The notes under the pieces: model-generated
The model's input: the letters and a program-made list of their open reading frames with translations, nothing else
Database searches by the model: none
Told to the model about the DNA's origin: nothing
Assembly (NCBI GenBank): GCA_045807125.1
Contig: JBJMHZ010000027.1
Location: 1-25,253 of the forward strand
DNA: 25,253 nucleotides
DNA from: JBJMHZ01 sp045807125
GTDB taxonomy: Bacteria; Actinomycetota; Actinomycetes; JAWWOL01
Direction of reading: 5' to 3'
Position numbers and translations under genes: made by a program
Shown here: in pieces, positions 1 through 8,577 of the stretch
Numbering within the stretch: position 1 is the stretch's first letter
Layout: every line of letters starts with the position of its first letter

Positions 1-889
1 CGAGGCGCCGCGCGAGCCGGACCCGGCTGCCGCCGGCGCGGGGGAGCGGGTCCACGGCGTCGGCGCGACGTTCCGGCCGGTCGCGCTGCGGGTCGACGGC
101 GTCAACCGCCGGGCCGGTGCGGCCGGGCGGCGCAGCCGGGCGGAGGGCGTGGCGAGCGGTCGGCTCACCGGCGCGCGGCCGCCGGGTGGTTCGATCACCA
201 GGGTGCACCTCGGCGCCACCCTGCGCGCGGCGGCGCCGCACCAGCGAGCCCGCGGCCGGTCGCTCGGGGACCCGCTCGCGCTGCGCGGCGGCGACCTGCG
301 GGAGGCCGTCCGCGAGGGGCGCGAGGGCAACCTGGTGCTGTTCTGCGTCGACGCCTCCGGCTCGATGGCCGCCAGGGCCAGGATGACCGCGGTCAAGGGC
401 GCCGTGCTGAGCCTGCTGCTCGACGCGTACCAGCGCCGCGACAAGGTCGGGCTCGTCGCCTTCCGCCGCTCGGCGGCCGAGCTGGTGCTGCCGCCGACGT
501 CCAGCGTCGACGCGGCGGCCCGCCGGCTGGCCGAGCTGCCCACCGGCGGCCGGACGCCGCTCGCGGCCGGGCTGCACCGGGCGGCCGACGCGCTCGCCGT
601 CGAGGCCGTCCGCGACCCGCGCCGGCGGCCACTGCTCGTCGTCGTCACCGACGGGCGGGCGACCAGCGGCGGCGCCGACCCGGTGGCGGCCGCCCGCGCC
701 GCGGCGACCCGGCTCGGCCGTACCGGCGTCGACGCGGTCGTGGTCGACGCCGAGGACGGGCCGGTGCGGCTCGGGCTGCCGGCCCAGCTCGCCGGCTGGC
801 TCGGCGGGACCTGCCTGCGCCTCGAGCAGCTCGCCGCGGACCCGCTCGCCGCCATCGTGCGCGGCGCCACCGGACGGAGGGCGGCGTAG
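1..889 (+). CDS. Magnesium/cobalt chelatase subunit D-like, VWA domain (5' partial)
   Basis: The reading frame is open from base 2 to the TAG at 887-889, so the true start lies upstream. The visible 295 codons are the C-terminal half of a ChlD/BchD-type protein. There is a basic Ala/Gly-rich linker, then a von Willebrand factor A domain from about base 320, with the MIDAS metal-binding motif DASGSM (bases 350-367) and the later TDGRAT segment. In this family an N-terminal AAA+ ChlI module is often fused to this half, and the complex drives CobN- or ChlH-type metal insertion. The neighbours make cobalt insertion into a corrinoid the likely job. Whether the ChlI half and CobN are present cannot be seen. 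The stop codon abuts the cobO ATG with no gap. Family call is confident; the metal substrate is inferred from context. Confidence 0.88.
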   Translation, partial: EAPREPDPAAAGAGERVHGVGATFRPVALRVDGVNRRAGAAGRRSRAEGVASGRLTGARPPGGSITRVHLGATLRAAAPHQRARGRSLGDPLALRGGDLREAVREGREGNLVLFCVDASGSMAARARMTAVKGAVLSLLLDAYQRRDKVGLVAFRRSAAELVLPPTSSVDAAARRLAELPTGGRTPLAAGLHRAADALAVEAVRDPRRRPLLVVVTDGRATSGGADPVAAARAAATRLGRTGVDAVVVDAEDGPVRLGLPAQLAGWLGGTCLRLEQLAADPLAAIVRGATGRRAA

Positions 890-1465
890 ATGCCACAGGG
901 ACGACCGGCGGCCGTGCCGGACGACGGGCTGTCCACCCGTCAGCGCAGGGCGAGGCCGCGGCTCATCGTCCACACCGGCGACGGGAAGGGGAAGTCGACC
1001 GCGGCGTTCGGCCTCATGCTGCGCGCCTGGGCGCAGGACTGGCCGGTCGGCGTCTTCCAGTTCGTCAAGTCGAGCAAGTGGCGGGTCGGCGAGGAGCGCG
1101 CGGCGGCGGCTCTCGGCATCGACTGGCACAAGATGGGCTCGTCCTGGTCGTGGATCCAGCGCGAGGAGGCGACCGGCGAGGAGCTCGCCAGGGCCGGCTG
1201 GGCCGAGGTGCGGGAGGCGCTCGCGGCCGAGCGCTACCGGATGCTCATCCTCGACGAGCTCACGTACGTGGTGAGCCGCGGCTGGGTGCCCGTGCAGGAG
1301 GTCCTCGACGTGCTGGCGGGCCGGCCCGGCACGCAGCACGTCGTCATCACCGGCCGGCGCTGCCCGGAGGAGCTGATGGCCGCCGCCGACATCGTCACCG
1401 AGATGACCAAGGTGAAGCACCCCTTCGACGTCGGCGAGAAGGGCCAGAGGGGCATCGAATGGTAG
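890..1465 (+). CDS. cobO: Cob(I)yrinic acid a,c-diamide adenosyltransferase
   Basis: This 191-residue protein transfers the 5'-deoxyadenosyl group of ATP to the cobalt of Co(I) corrinoids (CobO/BtuR/CobA family). Visible hallmarks are the unusual P-loop GDGKGKST at residues 30-37, a central LILDELTY acidic segment, the VITGRRCPEEL segment, and a C terminus ending in GIEW, all typical of the family. Length matches the usual 180-200 residues. The ATG at 890 directly follows the chelatase stop codon, and GGAGGG at 876-881 is a good ribosome binding site. The gene overlaps the cobB start by 7 nt. Adenosylation normally follows a,c-diamidation by the next gene product. No sign of truncation. Confidence 0.95.
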   Translation: MPQGRPAAVPDDGLSTRQRRARPRLIVHTGDGKGKSTAAFGLMLRAWAQDWPVGVFQFVKSSKWRVGEERAAAALGIDWHKMGSSWSWIQREEATGEELARAGWAEVREALAAERYRMLILDELTYVVSRGWVPVQEVLDVLAGRPGTQHVVITGRRCPEELMAAADIVTEMTKVKHPFDVGEKGQRGIEW

Positions 1466-2808
1466 GCGCCGTCCCGCTGGTCCCTCGCGTCGTCGTGGCG
1501 GCGCCCTCGAGCGGCGCCGGCAAGACGACGGTCGCCACCGGTCTGATGGCCGCGCTCGCGGCCCGCGGCCACCACGTCGCGCCGTTCAAGGTCGGCCCCG
1601 ACTACATCGACCCGGGCTTCCACGCGCTCGCGACGGGGCGACCCGGCCGCAACCTCGACGTCCACCTGTGCGGCGAGGATCTCGTCGCGCCGTTGCTCGC
1701 GCACGGCTCGGCCGGCGCCCACATCGCCGTCGTCGAGGGCGTCATGGGCCTGTTCGACGGCCGCGGCGGCGGCCGGCACGCATCGACCGCGCACGTCGCG
1801 ACGCTGCTCGGCGCGCCAGTGCTGCTGGTGGTCGACGCGCGCGGGATGTCCGGGTCGGTCGCCGCGCTGGTGCACGGGTTCGCCGCGCACGACCCGGCCG
1901 TGACCGTCGCCGGCGTGGTGCTGAACAACGTCGGCTCGGACGTCCACGAGGCCATGCTGCGCCGGGCGCTCGAGCCGGTCGGCGTTCCGGTGCTCGGCGC
2001 CGTCCGCCGCAGCGACCTGCTCGCCTTGCCGAGCCGCCACCTCGGGCTGGTGCCGGTGGCCGAGCGGGCCGCCGAGGCGCGCGCGGCGGTCGACGCGATG
2101 GGCGCCGTCGTCGCGCGGTCGGTCGATCTCGCGGCGGTCATGGCCGTGGCTCGGGCAGCCGCCGAGGTCGCAGCGGTGCCGTGGGCCCCGGCGGCGCGCC
2201 GGGTCGACCACCCGTCGCCGGTGGCGGTGATGACGGGACCGGCGTTCGGCTTCGTCTACGCCGAGCACCTCGAGCTGCTGGCGGCCACCGGTGCCGATGT
2301 CGTACCCATCGGCCAGGACGACGAGGCGCTGCCGGAGGGCCTCGGGGCCCTGTACGTGCCGGGCGGCTTCCCCGAGGTGCACGCTGGCCAGCTGGCCGCC
2401 AACGCCGCGCTGCGGACGGCGGTCGCGGCGTTCGCCCGTTCCGGCGGGACGGTCCTCGCCGAGTGCGGCGGGCTGCTCTGGCTGGTGCGCGACCTCGACG
2501 GCCGGCCGATGTGCGGGGCGCTGCCCGCGAGCGGGCGGATGACCGACCGCCTCACCCTCGGCTACCGCGACGCGGTGGTCGCGAGCGCCGGCACGCCGGC
2601 CGGGGCGCCCGGCGACGAGGTGCGCGCGCACGAGTTCCACTACGCGACCGTGGAGCCGGCCGCCGGAGCGCACCCGGCCTGGCGCATCGGCGACCGGTAC
2701 GAGGGCTTCGTCGCCGGCGGCGTGCACGCCTCCTTCCTGCACAGCCACTGGGCCGCCACCCCGGCGGTCGCCACCAAGCTGGCCGCGGCCGGAAGGAGGG
2801 CGGCGTGA
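1459..2808 (+). CDS. cobB: Cobyrinic (hydrogenobyrinic) acid a,c-diamide synthase
   Basis: A 449-residue CobB/CbiA-type enzyme that amidates the a and c side chains of the corrin ring, using glutamine and ATP. The N-terminal half is a dethiobiotin-synthetase-like ATPase domain with P-loop SSGAGKTT (residues 17-24) and the GPDYIDPGFH substrate segment. The C-terminal half is a class I glutamine amidotransferase with nucleophile Cys336 in AECGG and catalytic His430 in HSHW. The ATG at 1459 was chosen because AGAGGGG (1446-1452) lies 6 nt upstream. A much longer in-frame extension back into cobO is only an overlapping open frame. Since CbiX, CbiD and CbiG are encoded nearby, the true substrate is probably cobalt-containing cobyrinic acid (CbiA activity) rather than hydrogenobyrinic acid. 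Confidence 0.95.
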   Translation: MVGAVPLVPRVVVAAPSSGAGKTTVATGLMAALAARGHHVAPFKVGPDYIDPGFHALATGRPGRNLDVHLCGEDLVAPLLAHGSAGAHIAVVEGVMGLFDGRGGGRHASTAHVATLLGAPVLLVVDARGMSGSVAALVHGFAAHDPAVTVAGVVLNNVGSDVHEAMLRRALEPVGVPVLGAVRRSDLLALPSRHLGLVPVAERAAEARAAVDAMGAVVARSVDLAAVMAVARAAAEVAAVPWAPAARRVDHPSPVAVMTGPAFGFVYAEHLELLAATGADVVPIGQDDEALPEGLGALYVPGGFPEVHAGQLAANAALRTAVAAFARSGGTVLAECGGLLWLVRDLDGRPMCGALPASGRMTDRLTLGYRDAVVASAGTPAGAPGDEVRAHEFHYATVEPAAGAHPAWRIGDRYEGFVAGGVHASFLHSHWAATPAVATKLAAAGRRAA

Positions 2809-3536
2809 GGCTCGTCGGCGTGGGCGTCGGCCCTGGCGATCCCGAGCTCGTCACCGTCAAGGCCGTGCGGCTGATGCGCGAGGCGGCCGCCGTCTGCGTT
2901 CCGGTGACCGACGGCGGCGAGGTCGGGCGCGCCGAGACGGTCGTCAGGGCGCACGTCGACGCGGCGCTGATCCGGCGGCTGCGCTTCGCCATCCACGACG
3001 GCGACGGCGGCCGGTCCTCCGGCGCCAGGGCCAGCGCGTGGGACCGGGCCGGTGCCGAGGTGGCCGAGCTGCTGCGGTCGACTGGCGGGCCGGTCGCCTT
3101 CGCCACCATCGGGGACCCCAACGTGTACTCCACGTTCAGCTACCTCGCGCAGACCGTCCTGGCGCTGCTGCCGGAGGTCGAGGTCGAGACGGTGCCGGGC
3201 ATCACCGCCATGCAGGACCTCGCCGCGCGCAGCGGCACCGTGCTGGTCGAGGGCACCGAGTCGCTCGCCCTGCTGCCGTTCACGGCCGGCGAGGACGCCC
3301 TCGCCGCCGCGCTCGCGGCGTTCGACACCGTCGTCTGCTACAAGGGTGGCCGCCGGCTCGACGCGGTGCTCGACGTCGTGCGCGCCGCCGGCCGCATCGA
3401 GGGCGCCGTGCACGGCGCGCGGCTTGGCCTCGACGGCGAGGTGGTCGAGGCGGCCGCCGGCGCCCGCGGGCCGGCCCACTACCTGTCGACGCTGCTCGTG
3501 CCGGCTGCCCGTACCGGTCGCGGAGCCCGGCTGTGA
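2805..3536 (+). CDS. cobI: Precorrin-2 / cobalt-factor II C20-methyltransferase
   Basis: A 243-residue SAM-dependent tetrapyrrole methylase that adds the C20 methyl group, the first committed corrin-ring methylation. The glycine-rich GVGVGPGDPE segment lies at the N terminus. GDPNVYSTFSYL in mid-protein is the feature that separates CobI/CbiL from other ring methylases, and TVPGITA follows. The start is a GTG overlapping the cobB stop as GTGA. AAGGAGG at 2793-2799 sits 5 nt before it, one of the best ribosome binding sites in the operon. Downstream, the gene overlaps cobM by 4 nt. With early cobalt insertion, the substrate would be cobalt-factor II (CbiL activity). Confidence 0.92.
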   Translation: MRLVGVGVGPGDPELVTVKAVRLMREAAAVCVPVTDGGEVGRAETVVRAHVDAALIRRLRFAIHDGDGGRSSGARASAWDRAGAEVAELLRSTGGPVAFATIGDPNVYSTFSYLAQTVLALLPEVEVETVPGITAMQDLAARSGTVLVEGTESLALLPFTAGEDALAAALAAFDTVVCYKGGRRLDAVLDVVRAAGRIEGAVHGARLGLDGEVVEAAAGARGPAHYLSTLLVPAARTGRGARL

Positions 3537-4354
3537 GCGGCGGCGGACGGGTCGTCTTCGTGGGGGCCGGGCCGGGCGCCCCCGACCTCGTCACCGTGCG
3601 CGGCGCGCGGGTCATCGCCACCGCCGACATCGTCATCTGGGCGTCGAGCCTCGTGCACCCCGGCGTCGTGGCCGGCGCGCGGTCCGGCGCGCTGGTCGTC
3701 GACTCGGCGGAGCGCACGCTGGAGGAGATCGAGCCGCTGTACGAGCGCGCCGCCCGGGAGGGCCTCGTCGTCGCGCGGGTCCACTCCGGCGACCCGGCCC
3801 TGTGGGGCGGCACCACGGAGCAGATCGAGCGGTGCGCCGCGCTGGGCCTCGACGTCGAGATCGTGCCAGGCGTCTCGTCCTTCACCGCGGTCGCCGCCGC
3901 CGTGCAGCGCGAGCTGACCGTGCCGGAGGTCGCGCAGTCGGTCGTGCTCACCAGGCTCGAGGGCGGCAAGACGCCGATGCCGCCGCGCGAGCGGGTGCGC
4001 GCGTTCGCCGCGCACGGCACGACGATGGCGCTGTTCCTCTCCGCCGCGCGGGGCCGGCAGCTCCAGGAGGAGCTGCTCGCCGGCGGCTACCCCGAGGGCA
4101 CGCCGTGCGTCGTCGCCCACCAGGTGAGCTGGCCGGAGGAGCTGGTGCTGCGCTGCCGGCTCGCCGACCTCGCGGCGACGCTGCGCGAGCACCGGCTCTA
4201 CAAGCACACGCTCGTGCTGGTCGGCCCGGCGCTCGCCGGCTCGCACGGCACCCGCTCCCACCTCTACCACCCTGGCCACTTCCACGAGCACCGGCGGGCC
4301 GACGTCGAGGCGCGCAAGGCGCTGCGCGCGGCCAGGCAGGCGCGCGGCGGATGA
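3533..4354 (+). CDS. cobM: Precorrin-4 / cobalt-precorrin-4 C11-methyltransferase
   Basis: A 273-residue SAM-dependent tetrapyrrole methylase of the CobM/CbiF type, which methylates C11 after ring contraction. It shows an N-terminal FVGAGPGAPDL loop, WASSLVHP, HSGDPALWGG and IVPGVSSF, in the order expected for this subfamily. The HYPG/FHEHR-like C-terminal stretch and the basic tail rich in Arg, Lys and Ala extend slightly beyond the core fold. The GTG start at 3533 overlaps the cobI stop (GTGA), with GGAG at 3522-3525. The ATGA junction at the 3' end couples it to cbiD. Substrate state (cobalt-containing or not) is inferred from the neighbouring CbiX, CbiD and CbiG. Confidence 0.92.
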   Translation: MSGGGRVVFVGAGPGAPDLVTVRGARVIATADIVIWASSLVHPGVVAGARSGALVVDSAERTLEEIEPLYERAAREGLVVARVHSGDPALWGGTTEQIERCAALGLDVEIVPGVSSFTAVAAAVQRELTVPEVAQSVVLTRLEGGKTPMPPRERVRAFAAHGTTMALFLSAARGRQLQEELLAGGYPEGTPCVVAHQVSWPEELVLRCRLADLAATLREHRLYKHTLVLVGPALAGSHGTRSHLYHPGHFHEHRRADVEARKALRAARQARGG

Positions 4355-5514
4355 CCGACGAGAGCCCGCTCGACCCGCTCGCCCTGCCGGAGCTGCGCGA
4401 GCCCGACCTGCCGCGCACGATGCGCGAGCGCCCCAGGGCGCTGCGCACCGGCTGGACCACGGGCACCTGCGCCGCGGCGGCGGCCAAGGCTGCCGCCGCC
4501 GCGCTGCTCACCGGCGAGCCGCAGCGCGAGGTCGAGGTGACGCTGCCCGGCGGCGAGAGCGCGCGGTTCGCCGTGCAGCGCTGCGAGCTGGGCGACGGCA
4601 CGGCGACCGCCGTGGTGGTGAAGGACGCCGGTGACGATCCCGACGTCACCCACGGCGCCCACCTGACGGCGACGGTGAGCTGGCGGGCCGAGCCCGGCAT
4701 CGAGCTCGCGGGGGGAGAGGGCGTCGGGGTCGTCACCAAGCCGGGGCTCGGGCTCGAGGTCGGCGGCCCGGCGATCAACCCCGTCCCGCGACGCATGATC
4801 GAGCTCAACGTCGGGTCGGTCGTCGACCTCGCCCGGCGCGGCGCGCGGGTGGTCGTCAGCGTGCCGGGCGGCGAGGTGATGGCGCGCAGGACGACCAACC
4901 GCCGGCTCGGCATCGTCGGCGGCATCTCGATCCTCGGCACCACCGGCATCGTGCGCCCGTTCTCGACGGCCTCGTGGCGGGCCAGCGTGGTGCAGGCGAT
5001 CGCGGTGCTGGCTGCGCAGGGCGAGCGGACGGTCGTGCTGTCGACCGGCGGCCGTACCGAGCGGGCCGCGATGCGGCTGCTGCCCGGCCTGCCGGAGGGG
5101 TGCTTCGTCGAGGTGGGCGACTTCACCGGTGCCGCCGTGCACGAGGCCGTCGAGCGCGGGCTCGCCGAGGTGCTGTTCGTCGGCATGGCCGGCAAGCTCG
5201 CCAAGCTCGCCGCCGGCGTGCTGATGACCCACTACACGCGCTCGAAGGTCGACCGCGACCTGCTCGCCGAGCTGACTGCGCAGGCCGGCGGCGGCGCCGA
5301 CGTCGTCGCGCAGGTGCGGGCAGCCAACACGGCGCGGCACGCGTACGAGCTGTGGGCGCAGCACGGGCTGCTCCGCCCCGCCGGCGACCTGCTGTGCGCG
5401 CGGGTGCAGGCGGTGATCGAGGCGTTCGGCGGGCACCGGTTCAGCACCGACGTCGCGATGGTCGACTTCGAGGGAAGCGGGCTCGTCGCCGGCACGGGGC
5501 GGTGGGCGGCGTGA
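4351..5514 (+). CDS. cbiD: Cobalt-precorrin-5B C1-methyltransferase
   Basis: A 387-residue CbiD protein, the C1-methyltransferase of the oxygen-independent corrin route. It is unrelated to the tetrapyrrole methylases and to CobF, which does the equivalent step in the aerobic route. Diagnostic segments are RTGWTTGTCAAAAAKAA near residue 30, KDAGDDPDVTHG, GLGLEVGGPAINPVPRRMI and TGIVRPFSTASW, all in family order. The N terminus carries about 28 extra acidic/Pro-rich residues before the core. The ATG lies in an ATGA overlap with cobM. Translational coupling, rather than a strong ribosome binding site, probably drives initiation. Its presence is one of the strongest markers that this pathway is anaerobic-type despite cob naming elsewhere. 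Confidence 0.93.
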   Translation: MTDESPLDPLALPELREPDLPRTMRERPRALRTGWTTGTCAAAAAKAAAAALLTGEPQREVEVTLPGGESARFAVQRCELGDGTATAVVVKDAGDDPDVTHGAHLTATVSWRAEPGIELAGGEGVGVVTKPGLGLEVGGPAINPVPRRMIELNVGSVVDLARRGARVVVSVPGGEVMARRTTNRRLGIVGGISILGTTGIVRPFSTASWRASVVQAIAVLAAQGERTVVLSTGGRTERAAMRLLPGLPEGCFVEVGDFTGAAVHEAVERGLAEVLFVGMAGKLAKLAAGVLMTHYTRSKVDRDLLAELTAQAGGGADVVAQVRAANTARHAYELWAQHGLLRPAGDLLCARVQAVIEAFGGHRFSTDVAMVDFEGSGLVAGTGRWAA

Positions 5515-6704
5515 TCACCGTCATCGGCTGCGACGGCGGACCGCTGACCGGTCCGGCCGGCGAGCGGCTCGCCGCCGCGACGCTGGTGGTCGGCGGCCGC
5601 GACCGGCTCGCGGCAGCCGACGTGCCGGCGGCGGCGCGCACCGTCGAGCTGGGCGGCGACCTGCGACCGGCGCTCGCGGCGCTCGCGGCCCACGACGGGC
5701 CGGCGGTCGTGCTGGCGAGCGGCGACCCCGGTTTCTTCGGCATCCTGCGCGCGGTCGCCGAGGCCTGCCCCGGCGAGCGGCCCGAGGTGCTGCCGGCGGT
5801 GTCGTCGGTCGCGCGCGCGTTCGCCAGGGTGGGGCTGCGCTGGGACGACGCGGTCGTCGTCAGCGCGCACGGCCGGCCGCTGGCGCCGGTGGCGGCGGCT
5901 TGCCGCGCCCGGCCCAAGGTCGCCGTGCTGACCGCTCCGGGGGCCGGCCCGGCCGAGCTGGGCGCGGCCCTGTCCGGCAGCGGCCGCCGGCTCGTCGTCG
6001 CCGCGCGCCTCGGCGAGCCCGGCGAGCAGGTGGTCGAGACCTCGCCGGAGGAGGCCGCCGGCCGCGAGTGGCCCGACCCCAACGTGGTCCTCGTCCTCGA
6101 CCCCGACCGCCTGGACGGCGACCGGTCCTGGCTGGCCGGTGGCGAGCACGTGCCGGCCGGTTGGGCGCTCGGCGAGGAGGCCTTCGAGCACCGCGACGGC
6201 ATGGTGACCAAGGCCGAGGTACGGGCGCTGGTGCTCGCCCGGCTCGCGCCGCGCCTCGGCAGCGTGGTCTGGGACGTCGGTGCCGGCAGCGGCTCGGTGG
6301 CGATCGAGTGCGCGCGGTTCGGTGCCGACGTCGTCGCGATCGAGCGCGACCCCGACCAGTGCGCGCGCATCCGGGCCAACGCGGCCGCGCACGGCGTCAC
6401 GGTCGACGTCGTCGAGGGCAGCGCGCCGGCGGCCCTCGCCGGGCTGCGCTCGCCGGACGCGCTGTTCCTGGGGGGCGGTGGACCTGACGTGCTCCACGCC
6501 GCCCTGCGCGCGCACCGTCCTGCGCGCGTGGTGGCGGCGATCGTCACCGTCGAGCGGGTCGGCGAGCTGTGCTCGTTGCTCGACTTCCAGGGCTACGCCC
6601 CGCGCGTGACCATGCTCCAGGCGGCGCGCCTGGGACGGCTCCCGGCCGGTCACCACCTCACCGCCATCAACCCCGTCTTCGTGCTGTCGGGGGTGGCCGG
6701 GTGA
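5511..6704 (+). CDS. cobL: Precorrin-6Y C5,15-methyltransferase (decarboxylating), CbiE-CbiT fusion
   Basis: This 397-residue protein joins two enzymes. Residues 1 to about 200 are a CbiE-type tetrapyrrole methylase with an N-terminal VIGCDGG loop and ASGDPGFFGI. From about residue 215 a CbiT-type Rossmann methyltransferase follows, with SAM motif WDVGAGSGS at 254-262. Together they methylate C5 and C15 and decarboxylate the C12 acetate side chain. The fused form is CobL, as in Pseudomonas denitrificans and many actinomycetes; length is normal. The GTG start at 5511 overlaps the cbiD stop as GTGA. A weak G-rich stretch precedes it, so coupling is likely. The next gene begins in another GTGA overlap. 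Confidence 0.94.
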   Translation: MITVIGCDGGPLTGPAGERLAAATLVVGGRDRLAAADVPAAARTVELGGDLRPALAALAAHDGPAVVLASGDPGFFGILRAVAEACPGERPEVLPAVSSVARAFARVGLRWDDAVVVSAHGRPLAPVAAACRARPKVAVLTAPGAGPAELGAALSGSGRRLVVAARLGEPGEQVVETSPEEAAGREWPDPNVVLVLDPDRLDGDRSWLAGGEHVPAGWALGEEAFEHRDGMVTKAEVRALVLARLAPRLGSVVWDVGAGSGSVAIECARFGADVVAIERDPDQCARIRANAAAHGVTVDVVEGSAPAALAGLRSPDALFLGGGGPDVLHAALRAHRPARVVAAIVTVERVGELCSLLDFQGYAPRVTMLQAARLGRLPAGHHLTAINPVFVLSGVAG

Positions 6705-8395
6705 TCGGGCTCGTCGCCGCCACCGCCGCCGGCTGCCGGCACGCCGCCCACCTGGCCGCGGCCTGGCCGGACGCGAAGCGCTACGACGGCGGTGCGGCCG
6801 CCCTGCGCGAGGCGTGGGCCGAGTGCGACGGCGTCGTCGCGTTCCTCGCGGTCGGTGCCGCGGTCCGGCTGGTCGCGCCGCTGCTCGCGGACAAGCGCAC
6901 CGACCCCGGCCTGGTCTGCGTCGACGAGGCCGCGCGGTACGCCGTCGCGGTCACCGGCGGGCACGCCGGGGGCGCCAACGAGCTGGCCGGCCGGGTCGCC
7001 GCCGCCCTGGGCGCCGAGCCGGTCGTCACCACCGCGAGCGACGCGGCCGGCAGCACCGCGCTCGACGCGATCGGCTGGCCGGTCGAGGGCGACGTCGCGG
7101 CGGTCGGGCGCGCGCTGCTCGACGGCGAGCCGGTCGCCCTCGTCGCCGACGCCACCTGGCCGCTGCCGCCGCTGCCGCTCGTCGCCGCCGGTGACCCTGC
7201 GGCGGCCTGCGCGGTGGCGCGCGTGGTGGTGACCGACGCGGCGAGGTACGAGGCGGCCGGGCCGGTCGCGCTCGTCCGCCCGCCGTCGCTGGTCGTGGGG
7301 CTGGGCGCCAGCCGCGGCGCACCGGCCGGCGAGGTCGAGCGGCTGGTCGACGGCGCGCTCGCGGCGGCCGGGCTCGCGCCGGGATCGGTCGCCTGCGCGG
7401 CGACCGTCGAGGCCAAGGCGGGCGAGCAAGGGCTCGTCGAGGCCTGCGCGGCGCGCGGGTGGCCGCTGGTCGCCCGGCCGGCCGCCGCGCTGGCCGGCGT
7501 CGAGGTGCCGCACCCCTCGGAGGTCGTCAGGGCAGCGGTCGGCACGCCGAGCGTGGCCGAGGCCGCGGCGCTCGACGTGGCCGGCCCCGGCGCGCTGCTC
7601 GTCGTCCCCAAGACCGCATCGGCCATGGCGACGGTCGCCGTCGCCCGCCGCCGCCCGCGCGGCCGGCTCGCCGTCGTCGGGCTCGGCCCCGGCGCCCGCG
7701 ACCTGCTGACCCCGCGCGCCGCCGCCGAGCTGGCCAGGGCGGCCCACGTCGTCGGGCTCGACCAGTACGTCGACCAGGTCCGCGACCTGCTGCGGCCAGG
7801 CACGACCGTGCACGCCAGCGGCCTCGGCGACGAGGAGGCCCGGGCCCGCGCGGCGGTCGGGCTCGCCGCCGCCGGGCATGCCGTCGCGCTCATCGGCAGC
7901 GGCGATGCCGGCGTGTACGCGATGGCGAGCCCGGCCCTCGAGCGCTACGACGGCGGCTTCGAGGTCGTCGGCGTCCCCGGCGTGACGGCGGCACTGGCCG
8001 CGGCCGCGCTGCTCGGCGCCCCGCTCGGCCACGACCACTGCGCGATCAGCCTGTCCGACCTGCACACGCCGTGGCACGTGATCGAGCGGCGGGTGCGCGC
8101 CGCGGCGGAGGGCGACTTCGTGGTCACCCTCTACAACCCGCGCAGCCGGGCGCGCGGCTGGCAGCTCGGCGCGGCGCTCGACGTCCTGCGCGCGCACCGG
8201 CCGGACGGCACGCCCGTCGGCATCGTCCGCGACGCCTCGCGGCCCGGCCAGCGGGTCGCGGTGACCACGCTCGGCGCGCTCGGCCCCGACCAGCTCGCCG
8301 AGGTCGACATGCTCACCGTGGTCGTCGTCGGCGGCTCGCAGACCCGGCTCGCCGGCGGCCTCATGGTGACCCCGCGGGGGTACCGGTGGGCCTGA
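6701..8395 (+). CDS. cobJ: CbiG / precorrin-3B C17-methyltransferase (CobJ/CbiH) fusion
   Basis: A 564-residue bifunctional protein. Residues 1 to about 315 are CbiG, which opens the delta-lactone of cobalt-precorrin-5A and releases acetaldehyde. Visible CbiG segments are the VAFLAVGAAVRLVAPLL core, TGGHAGGANELA, and the C-terminal ATVEAKAGEQGL region. Residues 322-564 are CobJ/CbiH, the ring-contracting C17-methyltransferase, with LAVVGLGPGARDLLT, IGSGDAGVYAMAS, LSDLHTPW and VTLYNPRSR. Fusion of the two is known in actinomycetes. CbiG has no aerobic counterpart, so it marks the early-cobalt route. The GTG start overlaps cobL (GTGA), preceded by GGGGGT at 6689-6694. The stop overlaps the start of the ferredoxin gene by 10 nt. 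Confidence 0.94.
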   Translation: MIGLVAATAAGCRHAAHLAAAWPDAKRYDGGAAALREAWAECDGVVAFLAVGAAVRLVAPLLADKRTDPGLVCVDEAARYAVAVTGGHAGGANELAGRVAAALGAEPVVTTASDAAGSTALDAIGWPVEGDVAAVGRALLDGEPVALVADATWPLPPLPLVAAGDPAAACAVARVVVTDAARYEAAGPVALVRPPSLVVGLGASRGAPAGEVERLVDGALAAAGLAPGSVACAATVEAKAGEQGLVEACAARGWPLVARPAAALAGVEVPHPSEVVRAAVGTPSVAEAAALDVAGPGALLVVPKTASAMATVAVARRRPRGRLAVVGLGPGARDLLTPRAAAELARAAHVVGLDQYVDQVRDLLRPGTTVHASGLGDEEARARAAVGLAAAGHAVALIGSGDAGVYAMASPALERYDGGFEVVGVPGVTAALAAAALLGAPLGHDHCAISLSDLHTPWHVIERRVRAAAEGDFVVTLYNPRSRARGWQLGAALDVLRAHRPDGTPVGIVRDASRPGQRVAVTTLGALGPDQLAEVDMLTVVVVGGSQTRLAGGLMVTPRGYRWA

Positions 8396-8577
8396 CCGGC
8401 AGCGTGACCTACGCGGTGACCGCGGCCTGCGCCGGTTGCGGCGCCTGCCTGCTCACCTGCCCCGAGCGGGCGATCCGGCCGGTCGGCCGGCGCCTCGTCG
8501 TGCTCGACACCTGCACCGGTTGCGGCGCCTGCGCCGAGGTCTGCCCGGTCGACGCCTGTCAGGAGGTCCTTTCGTGA
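8386..8577 (+). CDS. Small 2[4Fe-4S] ferredoxin coupled to cobJ
   Basis: A 63-residue protein holding two complete CxxCxxCxxxCP motifs (CAGCGACLLTCP and CTGCGACAEVCP), each ligating a [4Fe-4S] cluster. It is therefore a bacterial-type low-potential electron carrier, presumably cytosolic. GTG 8386 is chosen; it overlaps the cobJ end by 10 nt behind a run of Gs (8375-8380). GTG 8404, giving a protein 6 residues shorter, is an alternative. The stop is in a GTGA overlap with the transporter gene. Its redox partner is not shown by sequence. Candidates are the CobJ/CbiH step, re-reduction of CbiX's Fe-S site, or Co(II) reduction before adenosylation. The Fe-S call is certain; the role is inferred from position only. 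Confidence 0.9.
   Translation: MGLTGSVTYAVTAACAGCGACLLTCPERAIRPVGRRLVVLDTCTGCGACAEVCPVDACQEVLS

Noticed and set aside
1234..2748. Long open frame on the - strand opposite cobB (504 codons)
   Set aside because: Arg/Gly/His/Pro-rich antisense frame produced by GC bias; no domain pattern, and cobB on the other strand is a clear gene.
8386..8577. Fusion of ferredoxin to CobJ by frameshift
   Set aside because: The CobJ frame ends with its own stop (8393-8395), and the ferredoxin has plausible GTG starts in a different frame; no slippery sequence was seen.
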